Of a stretch of DNA of 64,000 nt, positions 20,102 to 29,043 are shown piece after piece. Each line of letters starts with the position of its first letter. Position 1 is the stretch's first letter. The position numbers and the translations under genes are program-made. The notes below the pieces were generated by a model. That model saw nothing but the letters and a program-made list of their open reading frames with translations, searched no databases and was not told where the DNA came from. Origin of the DNA: an uncultured Tolumonas sp. (GTDB taxonomy: Bacteria > Pseudomonadota > Gammaproteobacteria > Enterobacterales > Aeromonadaceae); contig NZ_OY781373.1 of the NCBI RefSeq assembly GCF_963676665.1, positions 248,001 through 312,000 on the forward strand. Reading direction: 5' to 3'.

Positions 20102-20761
20102 ATGCGATTACCAGTGGGCGGTGGGTTATTACTGATCGGAATGGTGTTCTTCAGCGGCTGTGCCAAAGAGCCGGTTGCGCCACTATTGCAGCCGCAGGGC
20201 GAATTCCGGTTGTTACCGCTGGAAACCACGCGGCGGCAGGTCGATGAGCTGTTGCAGGGCAACGTTGAAACGCTGGTGCAAGTGCAGGCTAAACCGAATG
20301 AGGTGACGCCACCGGTATTGTTTGCGCTGGCTTACCAGCTTTATCAGCAACAACATTACCACGATGCCATGTTCTGGTTTTATACCGCACAGCTACGCGC
20401 GCGCAGTGATGCCAATAAATCGCTGGATGCTTCGACACAACAAGGTGTCACCAAACTCAGTGAGCAGTTTGGTGCAGACATTCCGACTTATGCATTGAGT
20501 CATCCAGCCGAGATGGAAACAGCCATGAAACAGGTGTTGAGTTGGGATAAAACGGCGCAGCGCCGTTACAACCCACGCTGGGTGGCGTTACATGGTAATG
20601 AAGTGCAAAGCGCACAGGAATATGCCTTTATGCCGATGGATCGCTGGCCACAGATCGACCAGCTGACACATCGTGAGTTTGCCCGCGGTTTTGCCAAGTT
20701 GATGGTGTCGTTGCACAATCCGTCAGGTTTTTCGTTGTCCAACCAGCCAGATCCCGGTTAA
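20102..20761 (+). CDS. Putative lipoprotein, unknown function
   Basis: A 219-residue protein with a lipoprotein signal: a short positive start, a hydrophobic run and the lipobox FSGC at about residues 18-21. The mature part is alpha-helical in character (YQLYQQQHYHDAMFWFYTAQLRAR resembles a TPR-like helix pair) and has no cysteine after the lipid site. GAGGGA lies just before the ATG. The 3' end overlaps the end of the convergent EamA gene by 39 bp. I do not recognise a named family. Confidence 0.72.
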   Translation: MRLPVGGGLLLIGMVFFSGCAKEPVAPLLQPQGEFRLLPLETTRRQVDELLQGNVETLVQVQAKPNEVTPPVLFALAYQLYQQQHYHDAMFWFYTAQLRARSDANKSLDASTQQGVTKLSEQFGADIPTYALSHPAEMETAMKQVLSWDKTAQRRYNPRWVALHGNEVQSAQEYAFMPMDRWPQIDQLTHREFARGFAKLMVSLHNPSGFSLSNQPDPG

Positions 20762-21610
20762 GACCACAGTCACACCCGCCCATTGCAGCGGGCTTAAATG
20801 TTCATCCAGAATGCCAATGCTCATAAAAATAGTCAGGATCGGACCGACACTGCCGATCAGTGCGGTTTTTCCTGCACCGATACGTGCCATAGCGGCGGAG
20901 AGGGCATACAGCGGTAACACGGTGGCAACCAGTGCCATGATCAGGCCATAACCCCAGACTGCGAGCGGCTGGTGGGTCAGAATGCCAAGTGGTCGGGTTA
21001 GCATGTAGTGGATAACCATGGCGATGGCTGAAACCGTCAAGGCTAGTTCGGCAAAACGCATCGAACCAATCCGCTTGATGACCGGTGGGCACCAAGTGAG
21101 ATAAAACGCATAACTGACGGTGCTGGCAACAATAAAAAACATGCCCAGCAGGTCGAGTCGAGCACTGGCGAAATCAGGCGTGAGCACGATGACCATGCCG
21201 CAATAAGTGAGTGCCATTGCCGACCACATCCGACGACTGATACTGGTTTTCATCAACCAGGCCGATAACAGTACCGTCAGGGTTGGATATAAGCACAATA
21301 TCAGACGTTCAATGCTGGCACTGACGGTTTCCAGCCCTAGAAAATCAAGCAGACTGGCCAGATAATAACCCAGTAACCCCAGCACAATAATCATGCCCCG
21401 ATCAGACCATGAGATCCGGGCTGTGGGCGCTTTTCTGAACAAGCGCATGATGGCGATAATTGGTAATACCAGCAATAAGCGAATGGTTACCAGTGTGGTG
21501 CCATCGACGCCATAACGGTAGGCAAGTTTGACGAAAATCGCTTTGCAGGCAAAACCGGTCGCAGCCAGAATCGCCAGCAGCAAGCCCGTCATGTAGTTTG
21601 ACAGTTTCAT
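20723..21610 (-). CDS. EamA/DMT-family inner-membrane transporter
   Basis: A 295-residue drug/metabolite transporter with about ten membrane helices forming two EamA repeats. The first has TGFACKAIFVKLAYRYG and ends near residue 145; the second begins near FFIVASTVSYAFYLTW and ends in LSPLQWAGVTVVLTGIWLVG, the family's typical closing motif. The substrate is unknown; relatives export amino acids or other small metabolites. It overlaps yigB by 4 nt (ATGA), so the two are translationally coupled in one operon. Its end overlaps the convergent lipoprotein gene. Confidence 0.85.
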   Translation of the reverse strand: MKLSNYMTGLLLAILAATGFACKAIFVKLAYRYGVDGTTLVTIRLLLVLPIIAIMRLFRKAPTARISWSDRGMIIVLGLLGYYLASLLDFLGLETVSASIERLILCLYPTLTVLLSAWLMKTSISRRMWSAMALTYCGMVIVLTPDFASARLDLLGMFFIVASTVSYAFYLTWCPPVIKRIGSMRFAELALTVSAIAMVIHYMLTRPLGILTHQPLAVWGYGLIMALVATVLPLYALSAAMARIGAGKTALIGSVGPILTIFMSIGILDEHLSPLQWAGVTVVLTGIWLVGQRKT

Positions 21611-22329
21611 CGTTGGGCTTCCGGAATGAGGGTCAGCAGATCGCGAATATCTTGCAACATCAGGTGGGGCAAGGTGTGCAGGCTGCGCCAGTCTTGTCCT
21701 TGACTGTTGATCCAGGCGGCTTGATAACCGTTTCTTATCGCGCCGAATACATCGGTAGTCACATCATCGCCGACATGCAGGATCTGCTGCGGCTGTAATT
21801 CCAGCCTGGCTGCCATCAACCGGAACAGATCCGGTGCCGGTTTCATGCGCTGACCGTTACCGGCTTTTAATACGTGTTTAAAATGGCCATCCAGCCCGAT
21901 GCGTTCCAGCAGCACATTGCCATTGGTGATCACGACCAGCGGAAAATGGCGACTGAGTTTTTTCAACACCTCAATCGATTCCGGCGGTACGGCTATTTGC
22001 GAGCGGACTTCCAAAAATTCGGCAAAACAGCGTTGTGCTTCGGTTTTTGCTGTCTCGGCGGGCATGCCACCGCGTTGCAAACCTACTTCCAACATGGCAA
22101 TCCGGCAGCGGCTGACATCGTCTTTCAGTGACGGGTCGGCATGCTGTAATTCGTGTTTTAGCTGCAGCCACCAGGCCCGATCATACATGGCGCTGGCCAG
22201 ATAGCGGTCGCGCATGTGTTCCACCATCCATTGTTCGGCGTGTTCAATCACCGGACGGTTGTCGTATAAGGTGTCATCAAGATCAAAGCTGATAGCACGG
22301 ATGTCCTGCAAACGACGAAAGAACTGCAT
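21607..22329 (-). CDS. yigB: HAD-family phosphatase, YigB-like
   Basis: A 240-residue haloacid-dehalogenase phosphatase. Motif I is FDLDDTLYDN near residue 16, motif II is VITNGN, the lysine lies in the MKPAPDLF region, and motif III/IV is HVGDDVTTDVFGA. The N-terminus (MQFFRRLQDIRAISFDLDDT) closely follows E. coli YigB, which dephosphorylates FMN and other small phosphates. A GGAG sequence lies shortly before the ATG. It is the first gene of a two-gene unit with the EamA transporter; a functional link between them is not obvious. Confidence 0.85.
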   Translation of the reverse strand: MQFFRRLQDIRAISFDLDDTLYDNRPVIEHAEQWMVEHMRDRYLASAMYDRAWWLQLKHELQHADPSLKDDVSRCRIAMLEVGLQRGGMPAETAKTEAQRCFAEFLEVRSQIAVPPESIEVLKKLSRHFPLVVITNGNVLLERIGLDGHFKHVLKAGNGQRMKPAPDLFRLMAARLELQPQQILHVGDDVTTDVFGAIRNGYQAAWINSQGQDWRSLHTLPHLMLQDIRDLLTLIPEAQR

Positions 22330-22361
22330 GGTAGGCTCCGGAATAAAATTGTCAGTGTATA

Positions 22362-23336
22362 TTAATTTCTTTCGTGGCTATCGACTTGTTTTACGGTGGG
22401 GGCGGTGTTGGCAGCGATGCCGCGTTCCGGGCCGATGATTTTGCAGAATCGCTGCACAATATTTTGTGCTTGCCGCACAATCGCTTCGCAGTGTTCCAGC
22501 CCCGAACCGGTACGCCAAGAGGCCACTTGCGACAGCATCGACAGTGACGAGGGCTGGGTATTGGCGATGTTTAAAATCACCAAGGAACCATTCGCCAATT
22601 GTTCGCGCACCAATGCCGGCGGAATCACGCCGATGCCAAAACCATCTTCAATCAGACGGGTCATGGCGGCAAATGAGTTTACGCAGCTAATGCGGGGCGA
22701 CGTTATGCCGTTGAGGTGCAACAAGCTCAGAATATCCTGATGTGGACGTGAGTTGGCGACAAAAGTGATCAGCCGTTCACTGGCCAGTTCCTGCAATGAC
22801 GCGAAGGGCCGGTTATAAGGGGAGTTGGCGGCGACAATCCAGCGCATTGGGTATTTCGCCAGTTCCAGATTGCGGATCGATTCCAGACGCACCAAGTCCG
22901 CCTGAAAGGCGATATCCAGATACCCCTTTTGCAATTGATTCGATAAACCGCGCGCACTGTCGACCGCGATTTCGACTTCCAGATGCGGATAATTGACGGT
23001 GATCCAGGATAACAGTTCGATAAACCAGGTTTGTACTACCGAATCGATGGCACCGATACGGACTTTGCCTTCATAACCACTGGCTTGCCCGAGCGACATG
23101 CGTAAGGCATGCGCCCGCCCGACGATCTGTTCGGCATATTCCAGCACCTTGTCACCATCCGGCGTCAGACGTACACCTTTATTGTCGCGCACGAACAATT
23201 TCACGCCTAACTCTTCTTCCAGTGCCGCAATGCGGTTGGAGATCGATGCCTGCGTGGTGAACAGTTTTTCCGCGGTTAAACGAAAACTATTTAACCGAGC
23301 AACCCACAAAAATGTTTCCAGAAAACGAACGTTCAC
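22362..23336 (-). CDS. LysR-family transcriptional regulator
   Basis: A 324-residue LysR-type regulator. The N-terminal winged helix-turn-helix reads FLWVARLNSFRLTAEKLF followed by TTQASISNRIAALEEELG. The effector-binding domain begins near residue 90 (VRIGAIDSVVQTWF) and contains GFGIGVIPPALV. The start is GTG at 23336 with AGGGG just upstream; a nearby ATG is out of frame. It is divergent from the MFS exporter gene across 257 bp, the classic layout for a LysR regulator and its target, so control of that exporter is a reasonable inference. It lies close to yigB on the same strand. Confidence 0.9.
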   Translation of the reverse strand: MNVRFLETFLWVARLNSFRLTAEKLFTTQASISNRIAALEEELGVKLFVRDNKGVRLTPDGDKVLEYAEQIVGRAHALRMSLGQASGYEGKVRIGAIDSVVQTWFIELLSWITVNYPHLEVEIAVDSARGLSNQLQKGYLDIAFQADLVRLESIRNLELAKYPMRWIVAANSPYNRPFASLQELASERLITFVANSRPHQDILSLLHLNGITSPRISCVNSFAAMTRLIEDGFGIGVIPPALVREQLANGSLVILNIANTQPSSLSMLSQVASWRTGSGLEHCEAIVRQAQNIVQRFCKIIGPERGIAANTAPTVKQVDSHERN

Positions 23337-23593
23337 ATTAACCCCTTGAAACGCAGATGCATATGCGGCCTGCCTTGAGCAGGAACTGGAATCTGTTCTG
23401 CATAATCTGCGCCAAATTTAGTGAAAAGTTTTTCTTATCACAGGCTATGAATATTAGTCGTTAGACAGTTATGACCCTTGCTACTGATAATTATAAAAAA
23501 CCTCGTCAATCGCTCGATTAACAGAGTTTTTAACCATGAAAGTGTCGTTTCATGGCTCGGGCTATGTATTCCCGCTAAATCCAGAGAACAAAA

Positions 23594-24898
23594 ATGAGTA
23601 GTGACAGTAGCAGTGGCGCATACTATAAAGATCCAGTGGTTATTCAACAACCCGTGATCCTGCAGCAAAAAGAATTAAGTCGCAGCGAGAAATGGGTACC
23701 GGTAATTTACTCTTGTTTGCTGATTGCCGTTGGTCAGACCGGAATGAGTTTATTACTGCCGGCTTTGCCAGAAATGCATCAAGATCTGGGTATTTCTTCG
23801 CAGATGACTCAATGGTTGGTGTCGGCTTATCTGCTTGGTTTTGGCCCATCACAACTGTTCTATGGTCCGTTATCCGATATTTATGGCCGTCGTCCGGTGC
23901 TGTTATCCGGCCTGATGGTGGCAGTATTTGGCATTTTGTTGTGTCTGTTTGCACATCACAGCGCATCGCTGATTATTTTAGGGCGTGTATTGCAGGGGAT
24001 TGGTGCCGGTTGTGCGTCGGTCATTGCCCGCGTCTCACTGCGTGACCGTTATGAAGGCTCGCATTTACGTCAGGCGATGGCTTATTTCGGCATTGTGATG
24101 GCGTTTGTGCCGACCATTACCCCATTAGCGGGCGGTTTTCTGACCACTCATTTTGGCTGGGTCAGTATTTTCTTCACCATGGCGGGTTATTTAGGCTTGT
24201 TGTGGGTGCTGTTGTTCTATCGTTTTGAAGAAACGCATGATGCGGAATCTGCCGATGAACGGGCACATTTCACCGATTTTGTGCATCAATATGCTCAGTT
24301 GCTGAAAAGTAACCATTTCCGTTGTTACTCTGGGGTGGTGTGGATCCAGTATTCACTGAACGTGTTCTCTATCTCAGTGATGCCATTCATCATGCAGATG
24401 CAGGTTGGCATGAGTGCCGATGTGTATGGTCGCTGGACGCTGTTGCCCGCGTTCTCTCTGGTTTTAGGCGGCATTCTGGCCAGTAAAACCCGTCACTATT
24501 TCTCGAAAGAAACCATCTTACAAGTCGCATCACTGCTGCAATTTGTGTCTGGTTTAAGCATGTTATTACTGCCGCATACCGCATTGTTAATGATGTTGGG
24601 TTTGTCACTGTTCGCTTTCGGCAATGGCATGGCTTTCCCGAATGCATTAGCCAGTTTGCTGGAACCTTACAAACGCACAGCTGGCACCGCGACAGCGCTG
24701 GCGGGAGCGGGACAAATGTTATCGGCTTCACTAGCCAGTGCTCTGCTGGTTGGTTTAGGCGTTACTTCGATTTTTGGTCTGGGCATGGTGTTGTTGCTGG
24801 GGAGTGCAGTGTTGTTGTATCTGACCCATCATGCACGCAACACCACACCGGCTTCGGATGACTGGCATTCGCATCCTCAGCAGCCAGCTCATCACTAA
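23594..24898 (+). CDS. MFS multidrug exporter of the EmrD/Bcr type
   Basis: A 434-residue inner-membrane major facilitator with about twelve helices. Motif A reads GPLSDIYGRRPVLL after the second helix, and motif C-like glycine/proline residues occur near VPTITPLAGG, as in drug:proton antiporters. The family resemblance is to EmrD and the Bcr/CflA group. The N-terminal tail is rich in Ser and Gln and cytosolic. It is divergent from a LysR gene, its likely regulator. The substrate is unknown. A strong terminator lies 63 bp downstream. Confidence 0.85.
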   Translation: MSSDSSSGAYYKDPVVIQQPVILQQKELSRSEKWVPVIYSCLLIAVGQTGMSLLLPALPEMHQDLGISSQMTQWLVSAYLLGFGPSQLFYGPLSDIYGRRPVLLSGLMVAVFGILLCLFAHHSASLIILGRVLQGIGAGCASVIARVSLRDRYEGSHLRQAMAYFGIVMAFVPTITPLAGGFLTTHFGWVSIFFTMAGYLGLLWVLLFYRFEETHDAESADERAHFTDFVHQYAQLLKSNHFRCYSGVVWIQYSLNVFSISVMPFIMQMQVGMSADVYGRWTLLPAFSLVLGGILASKTRHYFSKETILQVASLLQFVSGLSMLLLPHTALLMMLGLSLFAFGNGMAFPNALASLLEPYKRTAGTATALAGAGQMLSASLASALLVGLGVTSIFGLGMVLLLGSAVLLYLTHHARNTTPASDDWHSHPQQPAHH

Positions 24899-24961
24899 GC
24901 GCTCTATCACAGCGCTTCCATCACCGAGTTCCTTTGTAGAACGCTGAATAAGCGGACCTTT

Positions 24962-24996
24962 AGCGGCGAGAAGTCTCCTCTCGCCGCTCTTTTTTT
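24962..24996 (+). terminator. Terminator of the MFS exporter gene
   Basis: AGCGGCGAGA (24962-24971) pairs perfectly with TCTCGCCGCT (24979-24988) across a 7-nt loop and is followed by a T7 tract. Confidence 0.93.
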
Positions 24997-25117
24997 CTGT
25001 AATTAAGCTCTTATTTTCTTCACTTAGCGCAAGATCAAAAAACCAAACCCAAATTACCTTTAGCATGAGTTTTTCTGAGTCTCAGTTTGTGTCATAAATT
25101 CAGATTGGTTGGAAACT

Positions 25118-27196
25118 ATGCTACGTTGGCGATATGGGATAAGAGCCTTGGCGGTGCTGGTTTTTTTCATCGTCTCTTTTGTTGTTACCGCTAATGAACG
25201 TGATGTGCAAAGAGCTGTTGATCTGATGATGCGGTCGGCACCGGATCTATATCCTGTTCAGATATGGCAAATAAAAGCAGGGACAAATCATCGACTTTCC
25301 TTAGAAAATAAGCCGCAGCCTATTTACTTGGATCGTTCTGATTCCGGTGCACATTTTCGTTTCCAGCTAGCGGCTACCCCGGTTGCGATCAGCGCTTTCT
25401 ATCGACTGGTCGGTCAGGATAATGACTGGCAATCTTTATCAAATGGAATCACCACCCTGACTTATAACACTTTGCCGGCGGGGCATTATCGCCTCGAAGT
25501 CCGATTGTCCTTGTCCCCGCATGATTTTGGTGTTGTGTATTCTGTTGCTGATATATGGGTTGCGTCAGCCTGGGGGCGGACGTCGGGCTGGATATTCCTT
25601 GCATCACTGATTGTTGTTTTGTGTTGGTGGGCCAGTAGCTGCGGTATATTGCAATATAGACGCCGCGTCTTTGCCGATACAGATGTCGGACAAGAAAAGC
25701 AGGGCGCTGCTGCGCCTGCTTCGTCCCATTTCCTTATCCGTTTGGCAGAAGAATGCCGTACATCAATGATGCTGATGGCTGCTGACGACGAGTTGCAGCA
25801 GACAACTTATATCAGGCGTGGTTACGATCGGTTGCAAGGTCTTTTGCAGCAGTTGCACTATTATGCAACAAGCGAACAGGATATAAATCAACAGACTCCT
25901 ATCATTTTACGCTCTTGGTTGTTACCCCGTTTGGAATGGTATTGCAATCAGGCTGAATCGGGTAAGTTGACATATCAAACGGTCATGATTCCCGATGCTG
26001 TAGTCACACTGGATAGTCAACTGCTGGATGAATGGTTAAATGCGCTGTTGAAAAAAGCGATTTTGGCGGCTCAGCCGAATGGCGATATCAGCATTCTGTG
26101 TATGTTAGAACACTCTCTTGGCTCGTTGGTTCTCCGTGTGATGTATTCCGGTGGTAACTCTTCCGGGATGGAATTAATTGATTTACAAGATGTAGCATTT
26201 GATTTGTTGCAGTGTCGATTGACCCAGTCTGGTGGTCATTACCATACTCTGAAAGATGATGAAGGTCGTGCTGGTTGGGAATTGAGTCTCCCTTCATCCT
26301 GGAATCTGCTGGAGGGTTCTTCACCTGAATGCCAACGGATTTCAGTTCCTATCTCTCCCGATGATGCCCCCCAACTGCTGATCGTCGAATCTGATCCAGA
26401 TATGTTGCCTCTGTTGTTGGCATGGCTGGGCGGCCGATATCGCCTTCTGTTTTCTGCATCAGTGCATGGGGCATTCGAGCGGGTACAGGAAGAGATGATC
26501 GATTTAGTTCTTTGTACGGCACTTTGGTTACCAGACGGGGAGCCGGGTGAACTATTGTCCCGGTTGAAAGGATCTGCCGATACCAACCACATTCCTTTTA
26601 TTCTTTGTTGCGCGTGTGGTAGCCCGGACTCAGAAGCTCGGGCCTGGGATGGGCTTGCGGATGACTATCTGGCTTTGCCTTTAGTTCCCAAAATGTTGTG
26701 CCTGCGTCTGCAGGCATTACTTGAAAATCGTCAGCGTGTCCGGGCATGGCTGAAAGAATATCTGATATTTGGAGAACCGAAAGATGTTGCTCAGTCTGAT
26801 ATTACAATACCACCCAAAGTAGAAGGGTTGGATCAACAGTTCAGTGACGAACTTTATGCTCAGGCTTGCCAGTTATTAAGTCAGGGTACTATATCGCTGG
26901 ATACGCTTGCCATTCAGATGGGGCTAAGCAGCCGCACTCTGCAACGTAAACTACAGTCTTTGTTTGGCGTCAATTACAGCGATTATGTTCGTAAAATACA
27001 GATGCAGTTGGTCGTCAGTCAGTTGGAACAAGGTGGCAGTGTTAAAATGGCTGCGCGGATCGCAGGATTCCGAGATCAAGCGTATCTGACCCGTGTTTTT
27101 CGTCAGAGTTTTAATATGAGCCCGACAGAGTACCGGAAACGCTTTGCGCCATCTGAAAAACTAGCGCAGCCCGATAACGGAGATATTTTCATCTAA
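25118..27196 (+). CDS. Membrane AraC-type regulator with degenerate kinase and receiver domains
   Basis: A 692-residue protein built like a hybrid two-component regulator. A membrane helix (about 7-25) leads to a periplasmic Y_Y_Y-like domain (FYRLVGQDNDW...LPAGHYRLEV, about 90-140) and a second helix (about 160-180). Then come a kinase-like region, a receiver-like region (about 425-540) and an AraC DNA-binding domain at the C-terminus (SRTLQRKLQSLFG; SPTEYRKRF). The catalytic residues are missing. The phospho-histidine box reads EECRTS (Glu211 where His is expected), the ATPase G1 box reads YSGGNSSG without its Asp, and the receiver lacks the phospho-Asp (LVLCTALWLP) and the Lys (DDYLALPL). 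It probably works as a one-component transmembrane sensor. ATG 25118 is preferred over TTG 25109 (GGA just upstream). The downstream phased repeats are candidate operators. Confidence 0.85.
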   Translation: MLRWRYGIRALAVLVFFIVSFVVTANERDVQRAVDLMMRSAPDLYPVQIWQIKAGTNHRLSLENKPQPIYLDRSDSGAHFRFQLAATPVAISAFYRLVGQDNDWQSLSNGITTLTYNTLPAGHYRLEVRLSLSPHDFGVVYSVADIWVASAWGRTSGWIFLASLIVVLCWWASSCGILQYRRRVFADTDVGQEKQGAAAPASSHFLIRLAEECRTSMMLMAADDELQQTTYIRRGYDRLQGLLQQLHYYATSEQDINQQTPIILRSWLLPRLEWYCNQAESGKLTYQTVMIPDAVVTLDSQLLDEWLNALLKKAILAAQPNGDISILCMLEHSLGSLVLRVMYSGGNSSGMELIDLQDVAFDLLQCRLTQSGGHYHTLKDDEGRAGWELSLPSSWNLLEGSSPECQRISVPISPDDAPQLLIVESDPDMLPLLLAWLGGRYRLLFSASVHGAFERVQEEMIDLVLCTALWLPDGEPGELLSRLKGSADTNHIPFILCCACGSPDSEARAWDGLADDYLALPLVPKMLCLRLQALLENRQRVRAWLKEYLIFGEPKDVAQSDITIPPKVEGLDQQFSDELYAQACQLLSQGTISLDTLAIQMGLSSRTLQRKLQSLFGVNYSDYVRKIQMQLVVSQLEQGGSVKMAARIAGFRDQAYLTRVFRQSFNMSPTEYRKRFAPSEKLAQPDNGDIFI

Positions 27197-28714
27197 CTGT
27201 TCTTGCATGGTGAAAATACGGTTACGACCCGCTGATTTGGCCTGATAAAGTGCATGGTCGGCCCGTTGCAACATTAGCCGTGGTGTGTCGTGTGGTAAGT
27301 AGTGTGTCAGGCCCATACTGAGCGTGATACCTAATTGTCTACTGGCTAGTGCCCGCAGTTGTTCAGCCCGTTCCTGCAATATGGCATGCGTCATTCCCGT
27401 TACCAGAATTAAAAATTCATCGCCTCCATAACGGCCAAACTGTTCATTGGGTTGCATCTGCTGCTGCAACAAACTGGCTAGTTGTTTAAGCATCAGATCT
27501 CCGACCTGATGGCCCTGCGTGTCATTAATTCGTTTAAAGCAGTCAATATCGAATAGTATCAAGCCGAAAGGTTCCTGCCCTGACGAGCACCATATTTTCT
27601 GCACTGCGAGCTCAAGTTTTAGCAGGATCATCCGTCGGTTCAATATGCCAGTTAAATCGTCGAATTCTGCCTGGTTTTGCAACTGGGTTAGTTGTTGCAT
27701 GCGTTCTGTAACATCCCGAATCATGAGTACATAACCCAGTATTGTTGCGTCGTCACTACGAAGCAGCTGACACTGGATCTCATATTCGCGCTGGTGGTGA
27801 TGAAGCCACTTGGTGCTGTTTCCATCAGACAAAGAGTCCTGCTGTAACAGCATTTGTAGCTGGGGTGGGCAATTCTCATTGCCATCCTGTATGACGGGAA
27901 ATAGTTGGCGGGCCCGGATATTGTTATCGACTACACGCCATTGCGTGTCAAGCACAATGACGCCTTCATCAATGTTATCGAGAACCTGGGCTTGGGCAAC
28001 CGGTAGCAGGTCTGCAAAGCGGTAGCGAAACAAACTATACGCATACATGGGGCCGGTAAGAAGAAAACCGAAAGCGCTCAGATCCAAGCCGTATGGTGCC
28101 CAGTTAAACAGATAGATCAGATAAAAAATCCACGGTGGAAGAGAACCCAGCAATATCAGGAATACCTGATGCTGGTGTTTTTTAGGGGCGGATTTCCAGC
28201 ATTGATAAAAAAGGCAGGTACTAACCGTCATCGCAATATTGGCATAAACCATATGCACATAAAACCAGGGGCCAAACTCCAGCAGGCTGACTGACATACC
28301 GTCATGCTGTGTCAATTCTACTGATTTGAAGATTAAACCGTGATTCTCATTACCAAATTGAATGGCAAGCGTCGCTGAACTAATTGTCAATAAGAGAGCT
28401 GTTAGCCAAGGCGGTGCTTTGGTGTGGTAACGATAGGTATAAGCCATCAGGATGACCAGACCCGGTAGGTAAGCGCCACCCAGCATTTCGAGTGTAAGCC
28501 AAAAATGAGTCTGAGTCACAGTTTTACAAGCCAGTTCCATACCGTAGCCAAAGGTATAGATGGTTTCTCCCAGACATAGGTAAGAGTACCAAAACCCGAC
28601 ATGAGATGTGCGCTGCAGCAGACTGTAGAGGCACAAGCTGAGAGAGAGAACTGCTCCGGAAAACATGAACCAGCTATACATTGTAAAAGGCAGACTATCG
28701 AAAGGCGAGAGCAT
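27161..28714 (-). CDS. Diguanylate cyclase with 7TM N-terminal domain and PAS
   Basis: A 517-residue membrane protein predicted to make cyclic-di-GMP. The first 225 residues form seven hydrophobic helices of the histidine-kinase-type 7TM sensor fold (ending GPMYAYSLFRYRFADLLPVA). A PAS-like domain (LDNIDEGVIVLDTQWRVVDNN) follows, then a GGDEF domain with DDLTGILNRR and an intact RYGGDEF. The usual RxxD inhibitory site is absent (QPNE at that position), so product inhibition may be weak. AAGGAA lies 6 nt before the ATG. The gene is convergent with the AraC-type regulator, overlapping its end by 36 bp, and divergent from the barrel/lipoprotein group. Confidence 0.9.
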   Translation of the reverse strand: MLSPFDSLPFTMYSWFMFSGAVLSLSLCLYSLLQRTSHVGFWYSYLCLGETIYTFGYGMELACKTVTQTHFWLTLEMLGGAYLPGLVILMAYTYRYHTKAPPWLTALLLTISSATLAIQFGNENHGLIFKSVELTQHDGMSVSLLEFGPWFYVHMVYANIAMTVSTCLFYQCWKSAPKKHQHQVFLILLGSLPPWIFYLIYLFNWAPYGLDLSAFGFLLTGPMYAYSLFRYRFADLLPVAQAQVLDNIDEGVIVLDTQWRVVDNNIRARQLFPVIQDGNENCPPQLQMLLQQDSLSDGNSTKWLHHHQREYEIQCQLLRSDDATILGYVLMIRDVTERMQQLTQLQNQAEFDDLTGILNRRMILLKLELAVQKIWCSSGQEPFGLILFDIDCFKRINDTQGHQVGDLMLKQLASLLQQQMQPNEQFGRYGGDEFLILVTGMTHAILQERAEQLRALASRQLGITLSMGLTHYLPHDTPRLMLQRADHALYQAKSAGRNRIFTMQEQLDENISVIGLR

Positions 28715-29043
28715 GGACGTTCCTTGTTACCGAGTCTTATTACTTATCGGGCTGTGGTCGTTTCATCATCCCAAAGAAATCCATTTCTGGCCTGATAGTG
28801 TGCGATTAATGCCAGTCAATATCTGATCGGATGACTACAGCTATTTCGCATTATTGTCGCATAGTTGCCTTAATCAAAATTTACCAATATTTGCATTCTC
28901 ACGCCAATATTTTGCACTCTCACGCCAACATATTGTTTTTAAAGAATAAAAATAGCAGGGTGGACAAGAGGAATAATACCACCAGTTTGCTATCAACGTG
29001 CTGCTACCGCGCGATGACATAGCCATAATGAATAAGGATTTTT
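28715..29043. other. 329-bp divergent intergenic region with phased repeats
   Basis: This gap lies between the divergent GGDEF and beta-barrel genes. It is AT-rich and contains the 21-bp direct repeats described separately, followed by an A/T-rich stretch and the block TAGCAGGGTGGACA, which recurs almost unchanged upstream of the lipoprotein gene at 33658. I see no RNA gene or small ORF with a ribosome binding site in it. Confidence 0.6.
28891..28935 (+). promoter_or_regulatory. Two 21-bp-phased direct repeats, candidate AraC-type operator (copy A)
   Basis: TTGCATTCTCACGCCAATAT starts at 28891 and TTGCACTCTCACGCCAACAT at 28912, differing at two of 20 positions and exactly 21 bp apart (two helical turns). 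A third TTG follows at 28933 and may open a -35 element (TTGTTT). Tandem half-sites about 21 bp apart next to a -35 region are typical of AraC-family activators. The same arrangement is found at 33456. Confidence 0.7.

Noticed and set aside
28715-29043. CRISPR-like or small RNA reading of the repeats upstream of the barrel gene
   Set aside because: Only two full copies, directly abutting with no spacers, and a second promoter with the same arrangement; an operator explains this better.
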